Positions 30,729 to 38,987 of a stretch of DNA of 46,124 nt are shown piece by piece; the first letter of the stretch is position 1; every line of letters starts with the position of its first letter. The translations under genes and the position numbers were made by a program. The stretch spans positions 1-46,124 of IMG/VR virus record IMGVR_UViG_3300027969_000157. One strand, written 5' to 3'. The stretch comes from a virus. A model generated the notes under the pieces. It was given only the letters and a program-made list of their open reading frames with translations, was not told the DNA's origin and did not search any database.

Positions 30729-31046
30729 ATGGCTGATGTAGATTTTATATTAAAACCCCTGGGGGACAAGATAGTTGTTCGCCCGGATAAACGCATTTTA
30801 AGTTCCACCATCATTGTTAATAACAAAGAAGTGGACAACATGGGTACGGTGGTAGCCGTAGGCCCTGGCAAGCGCATTAAAGGCCGCCGTGAAGCCATGC
30901 CAGTAGAAGTAGGCCAATATGTCAGATTTGGCACCATGGGTGGCGATGAATACCTAAAATATCAAGAATACTTTACCAATAATGAACGTTATCTGATAAT
31001 GTCATGGCAAGACGTATGTTTTATAACTGATAGGGAGCAAGCATGA
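30729..31046 (+). CDS. groES: GroES-like co-chaperonin (105 aa)
   Basis: A 105-aa Cpn10 protein. LKPLGDKIVVRPD (8-20) is the opening strand of GroES; STIIVNN (26-32) holds the hydrophobic tripeptide of the mobile loop that docks to GroEL; GTVVAVGPGKRIKGRRE is the conserved second core strand, and VEVGQYVRFG the next. Phages such as T4 (gp31) bring their own co-chaperonin so that host GroEL can fold the coat protein. The gene is placed shortly before packaging and coat genes. P22 itself has none and uses host GroES. Stop overlaps the next start by 4 bp. Confidence 0.85.
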   Translation: MADVDFILKPLGDKIVVRPDKRILSSTIIVNNKEVDNMGTVVAVGPGKRIKGRREAMPVEVGQYVRFGTMGGDEYLKYQEYFTNNERYLIMSWQDVCFITDREQA

Positions 31047-31276
31047 ACATTGATTTACATGATCCGCAAGACACATTAATTGAAAAAATTATGGCCCATT
31101 TTGGCTGGTACAAAGTCAAAAAAGTAGAATTGCCAATTGAAAATTTAGATATAAGCTACACATTTATTACTAAAGACAATAAACCAGCGGTAAAACGCCC
31201 AGCCGCTAAAAAAGTTAACAGAAGAACGCCTAGAAGTGATTTTAAATTTGGAAAGGATGCTAAAAATGGCAACTAA
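31043..31276 (+). CDS. Hypothetical protein with basic C-terminus (77 aa)
   Basis: A 77-aa protein: an acidic, folded-looking first half (NIDLHDPQDTLIEKIMAHFG) and a strongly basic tail (KRPAAKKVNRRTPRSD). The basic tail suggests nucleic acid binding. It overlaps the GroES-like gene by 4 bp and the next gene by 11 bp. No family recognised. Confidence 0.5.
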   Translation: MNIDLHDPQDTLIEKIMAHFGWYKVKKVELPIENLDISYTFITKDNKPAVKRPAAKKVNRRTPRSDFKFGKDAKNGN

Positions 31277-31433
31277 ACCTGGACTTTACGCCAATATCGC
31301 CGCTAAAAGAAATAGGATCAAAGAAGAAAAAGCTGAAGGCAAACCAGTAGAACGTATGCGTAAACCTGGTACAAAGGGCGCACCTACTAAACAAGCATTT
31401 ATTGATTCTGCTAAAACTGCAAAGAAAAAGTAA
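31266..31433 (+). CDS. Small basic protein, KPGLYANIAAKR family (55 aa)
   Basis: I take ATG 31266 as start (MATKPGLYANIAAKRNRIKE). The sequence pattern KPGLYANIxAKRxRI...MRKPGxKGAPTxxAF is known to me from many aquatic phages, where it stands near packaging genes. The protein is very basic and probably binds nucleic acid; no function is established. It overlaps the preceding gene by 11 bp and the next by one base. Confidence 0.65.
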   Translation: MATKPGLYANIAAKRNRIKEEKAEGKPVERMRKPGTKGAPTKQAFIDSAKTAKKK

Positions 31434-31711
31434 TGGCTACTAAAAAACACGATAAGCCCATAGAGCATAAGACCACCGGTAAAGGTAAGACATACAATCC
31501 TACCGACAAAGGTGCTGGCATGACCGCTAAAGGCCGTGCTGAATACAATGCCAAGAATGGCAGTAATCTAAAAGCCCCAGCCCCAAATCCTAAAACAGAA
31601 AAAGACAAAGGGCGTAAAGCTTCTTTTTGTGCCAGGATGGAAGGCGTTGTTAAAAAAGCTAAAGGCCCAGCAGAACGGGCTAAAGCATCACTAAAGAACT
31701 GGAACTGCTAA
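31433..31711 (+). CDS. DUF6321-like small basic protein (92 aa)
   Basis: A 92-aa Lys-rich protein with TTGKGKTYNPTDKGAGMTAK, then ASFCARMEGV and a final Lys/Trp stretch (ASLKNWNC). The TGKGKTYxPTDKGAGMTxKG and SFCARM motifs are those of the DUF6321 family found in tailed phages of marine and freshwater bacteria. Its basic charge suggests DNA or RNA binding. Start and stop overlap neighbours by one base. Confidence 0.7.
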   Translation: MATKKHDKPIEHKTTGKGKTYNPTDKGAGMTAKGRAEYNAKNGSNLKAPAPNPKTEKDKGRKASFCARMEGVVKKAKGPAERAKASLKNWNC

Positions 31712-31863
31712 TGCCATTAAAGAAATCAACATCCCCTAAAGCATTTAAAGAAAACATTAAAACTGAAATCAAAGAAGGCGGCAAGCCAGTAAAGCAAGCC
31801 GTTGCCATTGCGTATGCAGTTAAACGTGAAGCCGCCAAGAAAACCAAACCAAAAAGGGTATAA
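31711..31863 (+). CDS. Small basic protein of a widespread phage family (50 aa)
   Basis: ATG 31711 shares its A with the previous stop (TAATG). The 50-aa product MPLKKSTSPKAFKENIKTEI... GGKPVKQAVAIAYAVKREA belongs to a common family with the KPxKQAxAIAYxxKR core. It is the third basic protein in a row. Function unknown; condensed DNA or histone-like binding is a guess. Confidence 0.65.
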   Translation: MPLKKSTSPKAFKENIKTEIKEGGKPVKQAVAIAYAVKREAAKKTKPKRV

Positions 31864-31865
31864 GC

Positions 31866-32066
31866 ATGATCACTTTTGCAGATTTAGACGTTAAAGAAGT
31901 TCAATTATTACTAGCTGGCTTAAAAAAGCTTCCTATGGAGCTAGTAGAAGAACTCCATAACAAATTGTTAGCAAGTGCTAACGAGCAATGGATAGCCAAG
32001 AATAAGCCAGTAGAGGGTATGCAAGTAAACCCTGAAGATATTACAATTACTAAATCGGCAGAGTAA
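31866..32066 (+). CDS. Hypothetical protein (66 aa)
   Basis: A 66-aa helical protein, MITFADLDVKEVQLLLAGLK..., with no basic bias, unlike the three before it. The segment KEVQLLLAGLKKLPMELVEE is a strong helix. It lies 2 bp after the 50-aa gene and 17 bp before the small terminase. Its position suggests a packaging accessory role but no family is recognised. Confidence 0.5.
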   Translation: MITFADLDVKEVQLLLAGLKKLPMELVEELHNKLLASANEQWIAKNKPVEGMQVNPEDITITKSAE

Positions 32067-32083
32067 AGAAAGCTTTACAAATC

Positions 32084-32395
32084 ATGACTTTATCAATTGA
32101 CACAAATAAAGTGGGTGCGCCTATTGGCAATGACAACGCCAAGAAGGGAAAACTGTTTTATGACCAATTGCGTAAGGTGCTGGTACAGAACGATCAACTG
32201 AAGTTACGCCAGGTAAGCGAGAAGCTAGTTGATGCCGCTATTGAAGGTGAGCCGTGGGCAGTCAAGGAAGTAATTGATAGGATGGATGGCAAAGCGGTAG
32301 CCATTCAGGAAATACAAGGCCCTGGTGGATTAGAACTAAAAGCTGGTTTTGTATTAACTTTTGAAGAACCTAATGGCAACAATTCAGGAAGCTAA
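32084..32395 (+). CDS. Terminase small subunit-like protein (103 aa)
   Basis: A 103-aa protein with GAPIGNDNAKKGKLFYDQLR near the start and LVDAAIEGEPWAVKEVIDRM in the middle, a pattern common to short small-terminase-like proteins that recognise the packaging site. It overlaps the large terminase by 23 bp, the usual pairing. Length is below that of P22 gp3 (162 aa). The assignment rests on pattern and position. Confidence 0.7.
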   Translation: MTLSIDTNKVGAPIGNDNAKKGKLFYDQLRKVLVQNDQLKLRQVSEKLVDAAIEGEPWAVKEVIDRMDGKAVAIQEIQGPGGLELKAGFVLTFEEPNGNNSGS

Positions 32396-33653
32396 AGCTA
32401 AAGCACGCTTTCCGGCAAAGCTTAAATGTTTATTTGAACCAGCCAAGGCACGTTACAGGGTTCTTTACGGCGGCCGTGGTGGTAGTAAGTCATGGAATAT
32501 AGCCAGGGCATTGCTATTAAAAGGGTGCGAGCAATCCATGCGGATACTCTGCGCCCGTGAATTCCAAACCAGTATCAAGGATTCGGTACATAAATTACTG
32601 GTAGATCAAATCCACAACTTGGAATTAGAAGCCCATTATGAGGTAACAGACCGCACCATTAGGGGCATAAACGGTACTGAATTCATATTTGTAGGCGTAA
32701 AGAACAATACAAACAATGTCAAATCCATTGAGGGCATAGATATATGCTGGGTAGAAGAAGCCCAATCAGTAAGCCCTAATAGCTGGAACGTCCTAGTACC
32801 CACCATTCGTAAAGCTGATAGCGAGATATGGATTAGCTTTAACCCTGAACTGCCTACTGATGAAACTTGGAAGCGGTTCGTAATGAACCCACCGGAAAAC
32901 GCAGTAGTTCAGAAGATCAACTGGTCAGATAATCCTTGGTTTCCTGAAGTATTAGATTTAGAACGCCGTGCCTTACAAGGGCGTGATATGGAAGCGTATA
33001 ACAACGTTTGGGAAGGAATTCCCCGTCATACGGTAGATGGTGCCATATTTGCTAAAGAAGTCACTATGGCTGAATTAGAAGGCCGTATCTGTAACGTACC
33101 CTACGATGCAACTAAAGGTGTTCACGCAGTATTCGATTTGGGGTGGGCGGATCAAACGGCCGTGTGGCTACTGCAATTTGTTGGTCAGGAAACTAGGTTA
33201 TTACGTTATTTTGAAGATAATCAGCAAACCATCAGTTATTACATGGCTAAACTGCAATCATTCGGTTACGTTTATGACACCATATGGCTACCGCACGATG
33301 CCAAAGCCAAATCATTAGGTACTGGCAAATCCATAGAAGAAATTGTCAGGGCTACCGGTATGAAGGTACAAATCCTTGACCGTGTGCCAGTAAATGACAG
33401 TATTAATGCCGCAAGAACGATATTCAATAAATGCTATTTCGATAGGCAAAATACTGAAGAAGGCTTACAATGTTTAAGACATTACCGGTATGACGTTGAC
33501 CCTGACACGAAAATGTTTAGTGCCAAGCCACTACACGATGAATATTCGCACGGGGCCGATGCGTTCAGGTACATTGGATTAATGATTAATGAACCTAGAA
33601 AAGCCCAGCCACAAAAGGCAAGTCAAAGGGCACCAATAGGCTGGATGGGATAA
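32373..33653 (+). CDS. terL: Terminase large subunit (426 aa)
   Basis: I use ATG 32373 (MATIQEAKAKARFPAKL). Walker A-type LYGGRGGSKSW (31-41), Walker B ICWVEEAQ (about 124-131), and the nuclease site FDLGWADQT (D255), with a final acidic motif in HDEYSHGADAFRY, are all present. This is the PBSX/Terminase_3 group, typical of headful-packaging phages. It pumps DNA through the portal and cuts it. The next gene is the portal, 2 bp after the stop. No intein or frameshift. Confidence 0.95.
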   Translation: MATIQEAKAKARFPAKLKCLFEPAKARYRVLYGGRGGSKSWNIARALLLKGCEQSMRILCAREFQTSIKDSVHKLLVDQIHNLELEAHYEVTDRTIRGINGTEFIFVGVKNNTNNVKSIEGIDICWVEEAQSVSPNSWNVLVPTIRKADSEIWISFNPELPTDETWKRFVMNPPENAVVQKINWSDNPWFPEVLDLERRALQGRDMEAYNNVWEGIPRHTVDGAIFAKEVTMAELEGRICNVPYDATKGVHAVFDLGWADQTAVWLLQFVGQETRLLRYFEDNQQTISYYMAKLQSFGYVYDTIWLPHDAKAKSLGTGKSIEEIVRATGMKVQILDRVPVNDSINAARTIFNKCYFDRQNTEEGLQCLRHYRYDVDPDTKMFSAKPLHDEYSHGADAFRYIGLMINEPRKAQPQKASQRAPIGWMG

Positions 33654-33655
33654 AT

Positions 33656-35821
33656 ATGGCTGATTACTACGAAGATAAGAAATATTACGGTGACACAGAC
33701 GGGGATTCCCGGATTACCGAAGCAATCGAATTCTTACGTCAGGCGGCCGAAGCTGATACTACCAATCGTCAAGAAGCTTTAGATGATGTCAAGTTTGCCG
33801 CTGGTGATCAATGGCCAGTAGAAATTCAAAATAGCCGTACATTAGAAGCAAGGCCTTGCCTGACAATCAATAAAGTGGATGCGTATGTAAGGCAGATTTG
33901 TAACCAACAACGCCAGCAACGCCCACGTATCAAGTGCCAGGGCATGAATAATGAAACTGATGCCAAGATGGCTGAAATCATTACTGGTATTTGTCGCCAC
34001 GTTGAAGTCAATTCCAATGCTGACCATGCTTATGACACCGCTTTTGACTTTGCGGTACGCATGGGATGGGGCTATTGGCGCATCACTACTGACTATGTAC
34101 GCCCTGATTCGTTTGATCAGGAAATCTACATCAAGCCAATTGACAATCCATTTACCGTATATTTTGACCCTAATTCAACTGCACCTGATGGTTCTGATGC
34201 AGAGAAATGCCTTATTACCGTGGTCATGGCTAAAGAAAACTTTAGAAAAATGTACCCTGATGCCGATGATGGCGGTAGCTTTTCCGCACGTGGTACCGGT
34301 GATAGCAATAGTGAATGGGTAACAAAGCATGATATTCGTATTGCTGAATACTTTTATACCCGTATTGAAAGCACCCATTTAGTTCTATTATCTGATGGCA
34401 CAACTGCCTTTGAAGATGAATTGCCAAACAAGGAAACAATGGAATTGGCTGGCATTTATGAAGTAAGCCGCCGCAAAACATTTAGAAAATCTATTAAATG
34501 GTGCAAGCTAACCGCCATGCAAGTGCTAGAAGAAGGCACTTGGGCTGGTAAATATATTCCAGTAGTGCCAACTTATGGCCAGCAATGCGTTGTAGATAAC
34601 AAACGTAAGAAGTTTGGCCTGGTACGTATGGCTAAAGACCCCCAGCGGATGTATAACTTTTGGCAAACATCCATGACTGAATCAGTAGCCCTGGCACCAC
34701 GGGCTAAATGGATCATGGCAGAAGGCCAAGATGAAGGCCACGAATCCGAATGGTCAAACGCTAACAATACGGCCTATTCTTATTTACGTTACAAGATGAC
34801 TGATATTAATGGTCAGGCCGCACCGCCCCCAATTCGCCAAGCACCGGAACAACCACCAACTGGCATTATGGCGGCCGCACAATCAATTACCCAGGATTTG
34901 CAAGCCGTAGTAGGTATTTTTGATCCTAATCAACTGCCACAAGGAAATATGAGTGGTAAAGCATTGCAAGGTCAACAAATGCAAGTGGATATGACCAACT
35001 TTCACTATTACGACAATTTGACCCGTTCTATTGCCCATACTGGCCGTATTATCCTTGACCTTATCCCTAAAATTTATAGCGCAGAACGTGTAATGCGGAT
35101 TATTGGGGATGATGGCAAACCTGAATTGACCACAATTAATCAAAAAACAGGCCAAATGGATGAAAACGGCGTAGAAAAAATATTGAATGACGTGACCGTA
35201 GGTGAATATGACGTTGTAATGGAAACTGGCCCTGGTTACAACACTAAACGTCAGGAAGCAGTTGATTCCATGATGACTTTGTTAAGTGCTGATCCTGGCC
35301 TAATGCAACAAGCTGGTGACTTAATATTTAGAAATATGGATTTCCCTGGTGCTGAAATCATTGCTGACCGCCTTGCCGCAAGCAATCCATTAGCCCAAAT
35401 TGATGAAAAATCACCAATTCCACCACAAGTTCAAATGCAATTGGCACAAAGCCAGCAACAAATGCAAGCAATGGCACAACAAATCCAGGGCTTACAAATG
35501 ATGATTAAAAACCGTCAGGATGTTGAACAAGTACGTCAAGTTGGTGAAGATAGACGTGCAGTATTGGCCGCTGAAGTCAAACTACATGACCAAAACACCC
35601 GTTCTGTAACTAGCCAAAACAAGACTGAAATTGATGCGTTGATGAAATTGATCCTTGGCCATATGGACACCGCCAGGTTAGAACAAGAAATTGCTTCACG
35701 TAACCAAGACCAAGGCGTTTACATGGACCGTGCGGCAAATAGCATTGTGGACAATATGCAAGCCATGATGCCGCCACCCCCACAAGAACAACAAGGTCAA
35801 CCGCCACAACAAATGATGTAG
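33656..35821 (+). CDS. Portal protein, P22 gp1 family (721 aa)
   Basis: A 721-aa protein, close to P22 gp1 (725 aa). Typical segments are RPCLTINKVDAYVRQICNQQ, then RQQRPRIKCQG, and FDPNSTAPDGSDAEKCLI. A long Gln-rich helix at about 595-640 (QLAQSQQQMQAMAQQIQGLQ) and the following segment would make the barrel region of the portal. It ends in a Pro/Gln-rich tail. The order terL-portal-scaffold-coat is as in P22. Confidence 0.93.
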   Translation: MADYYEDKKYYGDTDGDSRITEAIEFLRQAAEADTTNRQEALDDVKFAAGDQWPVEIQNSRTLEARPCLTINKVDAYVRQICNQQRQQRPRIKCQGMNNETDAKMAEIITGICRHVEVNSNADHAYDTAFDFAVRMGWGYWRITTDYVRPDSFDQEIYIKPIDNPFTVYFDPNSTAPDGSDAEKCLITVVMAKENFRKMYPDADDGGSFSARGTGDSNSEWVTKHDIRIAEYFYTRIESTHLVLLSDGTTAFEDELPNKETMELAGIYEVSRRKTFRKSIKWCKLTAMQVLEEGTWAGKYIPVVPTYGQQCVVDNKRKKFGLVRMAKDPQRMYNFWQTSMTESVALAPRAKWIMAEGQDEGHESEWSNANNTAYSYLRYKMTDINGQAAPPPIRQAPEQPPTGIMAAAQSITQDLQAVVGIFDPNQLPQGNMSGKALQGQQMQVDMTNFHYYDNLTRSIAHTGRIILDLIPKIYSAERVMRIIGDDGKPELTTINQKTGQMDENGVEKILNDVTVGEYDVVMETGPGYNTKRQEAVDSMMTLLSADPGLMQQAGDLIFRNMDFPGAEIIADRLAASNPLAQIDEKSPIPPQVQMQLAQSQQQMQAMAQQIQGLQMMIKNRQDVEQVRQVGEDRRAVLAAEVKLHDQNTRSVTSQNKTEIDALMKLILGHMDTARLEQEIASRNQDQGVYMDRAANSIVDNMQAMMPPPPQEQQGQPPQQMM

Positions 35822-35865
35822 TTGCAAAACACTACATTTAGTATTAAGATTACTTAACAACACTA

Positions 35866-35884
35866 CCTATGGTGTATTCATAGG
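35866..35884 (+). promoter_or_regulatory. Hairpin in the leader of the scaffold gene
   Basis: CCTATG (35866-35871) and CATAGG (35879-35884) form a six-pair hairpin with a seven-base loop, about 20 bases before the scaffold start. Together with the AT-rich DNA upstream (35822-35860), it suggests a separate transcript start for head genes, although no good -35/-10 pair is seen. Confidence 0.4.
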
Positions 35885-35904
35885 GTTAATTCTTGGAGTT
35901 ATCC

Positions 35905-36810
35905 ATGTCAGAAGCACAAGTAGTGGACCAGCCAAAACAGGCCAGTTCAATAGTAACAAGTGAAAATTTAGCGGATTTTAATGCTGATAAATTAGGTTTA
36001 GCTTCCGAATCAAGCCCAACTGCGGCTACTGTTGATGAAAATCCAGTAGAGCCAGCGGCCGAAAAAGGACAGAGTGAACCGGAATTAGCGGAAGATGAAG
36101 CGACCGGAACAGAAGAAAAGAAGCAAAACCCAAAGTTAGAAAAGCGTTTTTCTGAACTTACTAGGCAACGCAAAGAAGCGGAAGCCAAAGTTAAAGAGTT
36201 GGAAGAACGTTTAGCGGCTAAAGAAAGTATTCGGGAGCCACAACCGGCACCTGAAAGCAATCAAAAGCCGTCCCCTGACAGTTACAAAGATGCTTTTGAA
36301 TATGCAGAAGCATTAGCGCAATGGTCAGCGGAACAAGCATTGGCAAAGCGTGAACAGGAAATTAAGCAAAAGGAAGCTGAAGCTAAACGTGAAACGGTCA
36401 TTAAGACCTGGCAACAAAAGCTAGAAGCAACTAAAGCAGAATTACCTGATTACGAAGTTATGGTGGCATCAAGTAGCGTTAAAGTAAACGATACGGTACG
36501 TGATGCAATTGTTGAAAGTGACGTAGGACCAAGAATCCTATACGAACTGGCAAGCAATGATGAATTAGCTGAAAAGCTATCTGACATGACTACTGCAAGT
36601 GCTTTAAAACTAATTGGGAAGCTGGAAGCGCAGTTTGAAAAGACTGATGCCCCAGTAGCGGAAAAGAAAACTGTTGCGGCGAAGTCTAAAGCACCTGAAC
36701 CTATTCGTCCTTTAAGGTCAACTGGTGGCGTAGCCGAAGTAGTTACTGATGGAAATGATCTATCGTATCAACAATGGAAAGCCGCAAGACAAGCCGGGAA
36801 GATTAGATAA
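35905..36810 (+). CDS. Scaffolding protein (phage A copy, 301 aa)
   Basis: Start ATG 35905 is preceded by TTGGAG; an in-frame TTG at 35893 is less likely. Residues 1-100 are acidic and disordered, residues 105-180 form a coiled coil rich in Lys/Glu (PKLEKRFSELTRQRKEAEAK), and the C-terminus KAARQAGKIR is basic, the coat-binding type end of P22 gp8 (303 aa). The length matches well. The phage B copy at 1-606 keeps the C-terminal 200 residues. It lies between portal and coat. Confidence 0.8.
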   Translation: MSEAQVVDQPKQASSIVTSENLADFNADKLGLASESSPTAATVDENPVEPAAEKGQSEPELAEDEATGTEEKKQNPKLEKRFSELTRQRKEAEAKVKELEERLAAKESIREPQPAPESNQKPSPDSYKDAFEYAEALAQWSAEQALAKREQEIKQKEAEAKRETVIKTWQQKLEATKAELPDYEVMVASSSVKVNDTVRDAIVESDVGPRILYELASNDELAEKLSDMTTASALKLIGKLEAQFEKTDAPVAEKKTVAAKSKAPEPIRPLRSTGGVAEVVTDGNDLSYQQWKAARQAGKIR

Positions 36811-36843
36811 GGTTAAACCTAATTTAATTTTGAAAGAAATATC

Positions 36844-38082
36844 ATGTCAAATAATTTATTAACAATCAGCAAGATCACCAACGAAGCGTTGATGGTTCTT
36901 GAAAACGAATTAACATTTACAGGCCAAGTTGACCGTAACTATGATGACCAATTTGCCGTAGTTGGTGCAAAGATTGGTCAGACAGTTAATGTACGCCGTC
37001 CTGGACGATTCCTAGGCGCAATTGGGCCGAATTTAGTAGTTGAAGATTTCAACGAAACTTCAGTACCAGTTACATTGTCAACACAGTTCCAAGTTTCAAC
37101 ACAGTTCACAACCCAAGATTTGGCATTGAGCCTTGATATGTTCTCGGACAGAATTTTGAAACCGGCAATCGCTACAGTTGCAAATAAGATGGATAGAGAT
37201 GGTTTGTTAGTTGCTAAAAACAACACCGCAAACATCGTTGGTACTGCTGGTACTGCACCAACTGGTTTGATTACTTACCTGACTGCGGCCGCTTATCTTG
37301 ATTCTGAAGGCGCACCACGTGATGGCCGCCGTTCATGCACAATTGAGCCATTTACATCTTCAACAATCGTTGATAGCTTAAAAGGTTTGTTTGTTCCAAC
37401 AGAGCAGATTTCTAGCCAATACACCAAAGGCTTGATGGGCCGTGATTCCGGTGGTATGAACTGGTATATGGACCAAAACGTTGTTTCACAAACTTTCGGT
37501 TCTTATGCTTCTGCTACTTTATCTTGCAACGTAACAACTGCAACTGGCTTCTTGACAAGTGGATGGGCTTATTCAAGCAACATCACTATCGGCGCTACTT
37601 CTGCGGCCGCTACATTGAACCAAGGCGATACATTCACCATCGCTGGCGTATTTGCGGTTAACCCACAAAACCGTCAGTCTTATGGCAAATTGCGTAACTT
37701 TGTAGTTCAATCTACAACTGCAATTGGTTCCGGTGGTACTGCAACTGTTACCGTTGTTCCAGCCGTTATTACTGCTGGTCAGTTCCAAAACGTTAGCGTT
37801 ACATCAACTGGTTCACAGACAGTTACACCATTTAACAATACTGGCGTAACTTCACCACAGAACATTTTGATGCACCGCAACGCATTTACATTAGCTTGTG
37901 CTGACTTGGAATTGCCTGAAGGCGTTCATTTCGCTGGCCGTGCTTCTGATAAAGAACTAGGTTTGTCAATTCGTGTGGTTCGTCAATACACCATCAATAA
38001 CGATTCCATCCCAACACGTTTGGACGTTCTGTATGGCTGGGCACCTTTGTACCCTGAATTGGCTTGCCGTGTAGCATCGTAA
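36844..38082 (+). CDS. Major capsid (coat) protein, P22 gp5 family (phage A copy, 412 aa)
   Basis: Homologue of the protein at 636-1865. Long identical segments include VDRNYDDQFAVVGAKIG, FNETSVPVTLSTQF and RVVRQYTINNDSIPTRLDVL. Differences are enriched at residues 215-325, which may be the exposed insertion domain. At DNA level most codons differ at third positions, so A and B separated long ago in this gene. Ribosome site GAAAGAAAT precedes ATG 36844. Forms the icosahedral shell with the scaffold encoded directly upstream. Confidence 0.93.
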   Translation: MSNNLLTISKITNEALMVLENELTFTGQVDRNYDDQFAVVGAKIGQTVNVRRPGRFLGAIGPNLVVEDFNETSVPVTLSTQFQVSTQFTTQDLALSLDMFSDRILKPAIATVANKMDRDGLLVAKNNTANIVGTAGTAPTGLITYLTAAAYLDSEGAPRDGRRSCTIEPFTSSTIVDSLKGLFVPTEQISSQYTKGLMGRDSGGMNWYMDQNVVSQTFGSYASATLSCNVTTATGFLTSGWAYSSNITIGATSAAATLNQGDTFTIAGVFAVNPQNRQSYGKLRNFVVQSTTAIGSGGTATVTVVPAVITAGQFQNVSVTSTGSQTVTPFNNTGVTSPQNILMHRNAFTLACADLELPEGVHFAGRASDKELGLSIRVVRQYTINNDSIPTRLDVLYGWAPLYPELACRVAS

Positions 38083-38086
38083 TGAA

Positions 38087-38114
38087 ATAGGGGGCGTAAA
38101 ACCCCCCATTTTTA
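38087..38114 (+). terminator. Terminator after the phage A coat gene
   Basis: GGGGG (38090-38094) pairs with CCCCC (38102-38107) and ATTTTT follows. The phage B coat gene has no hairpin at this place. It would lower expression after the coat gene. Confidence 0.65.
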
Positions 38115-38140
38115 AACACTAAATTTAAGGAATTAATATC

Positions 38141-38563
38141 ATGGCAAATCCAGGCCCAGCAACAACCGTAACAAATCACCCATCGAACCTAGCAACTAAC
38201 CAGGCTATTCGCCTATTAGCTTCTTATCAGGGTGTTAACGTAAACGCAACTGGCGATACAGTTCTACCAATTTTGAATACTGGTAGCTACTCTGTTTCCA
38301 ACGTTATTTTCACTAACGCTTCTGTAAGCTTATCAAGTGCCGCCGCTGGCTTGTTTACTGCACCATCCGCTGGTGGTACAGGAATCGTAGCTAACGCCGC
38401 ATTGTCAGCTTTAAGTGCTTCAACCGTTGTAAGCCAACGTACTGTTGCTTCAACTGCGGCACAAACCGGTCAAAACTTGTACGTTAACGTAGGTACTGCA
38501 CAAGGTGCGGCGGCTACTATGGACGTATATGTTTACGGTTACGACTTAACTTTCCTACCTTAA
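38141..38563 (+). CDS. Small head-associated protein (phage A copy, 140 aa)
   Basis: A 140-aa beta-rich protein, MANPGPATTVTNHPSNLATN..., with ribosome site AAGGAAT. The first ten residues resemble the 77-aa phage B protein at 1893; the rest is different and nearly twice as long. The middle part (SSAAAGLFTAPSAGGTGIVA) is Ala/Gly-rich. It sits between two terminators. Possibly a decoration protein; no known family is identified. Confidence 0.6.
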   Translation: MANPGPATTVTNHPSNLATNQAIRLLASYQGVNVNATGDTVLPILNTGSYSVSNVIFTNASVSLSSAAAGLFTAPSAGGTGIVANAALSALSASTVVSQRTVASTAAQTGQNLYVNVGTAQGAAATMDVYVYGYDLTFLP

Positions 38564-38587
38564 TAGGGATCAGGAAATAGTGAGGAA

Positions 38588-38616
38588 AGCCACCCCCATA
38601 AAGGGTGGTTTTTTTC
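38588..38616 (+). terminator. Rho-independent terminator after the 140-aa gene
   Basis: CCACCC (38590-38595) pairs with GGGTGG (38603-38608) and is followed by seven T (38609-38615). It corresponds to the phage B terminator at 2142-2173, although the sequences are unrelated. The glycosyltransferase-like gene of B is absent after it. Confidence 0.82.
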
Positions 38617-38661
38617 CTTTTTACGCTTATAATTAATCATCCTCATTTAAAGGAAATTACC

Positions 38662-38985
38662 ATGCCATCTACTACACTCGCACGTGGAAATGCACTTAAT
38701 ACTTTCTACGTTCAACCATCTATTACCCCAGCCGAAGTAGCCGCAAATATTACCGCCGCACAAACTTTTACCATTGCTGGCCTATTAACAACTGACCATG
38801 TAACAGTTTCATGCGTTGGCGCACAAACTGCCGGAATTTTTATTGCAGATTCACGTGTTTCAGCCGCTAATACATTAAGCGTTCAATTTGGTAACTGCAC
38901 CGCTGGCGCATTGACACCAGCCGCCGGTAACTACATTATTGACGTAATTCGTTTTGAAGGTCCATTGCCAACAACGGCGGTTTAA
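38662..38985 (+). CDS. Small conserved head/decoration-like protein (phage A copy, 107 aa)
   Basis: ATG 38662 with ribosome site AAAGGAAA is preferred; an earlier in-frame start at 38605 lies in the terminator. The product is 107 aa, the same length as the phage B copy at 2899 and similar throughout (RFEGPLP-TAV at the end). Conserved in both phages with mostly silent DNA changes, so it is under selection. Family unknown; capsid or tail-attachment role is inferred. Confidence 0.6.
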   Translation: MPSTTLARGNALNTFYVQPSITPAEVAANITAAQTFTIAGLLTTDHVTVSCVGAQTAGIFIADSRVSAANTLSVQFGNCTAGALTPAAGNYIIDVIRFEGPLPTTAV

Positions 38986-38987
38986 TC

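Noticed and set aside
35821-35860. A further operator before the scaffold gene (ACATTTAGTATTAAGATTACTT)
   Set aside because: Only one half-site resembles the operator and the inverted symmetry is absent.
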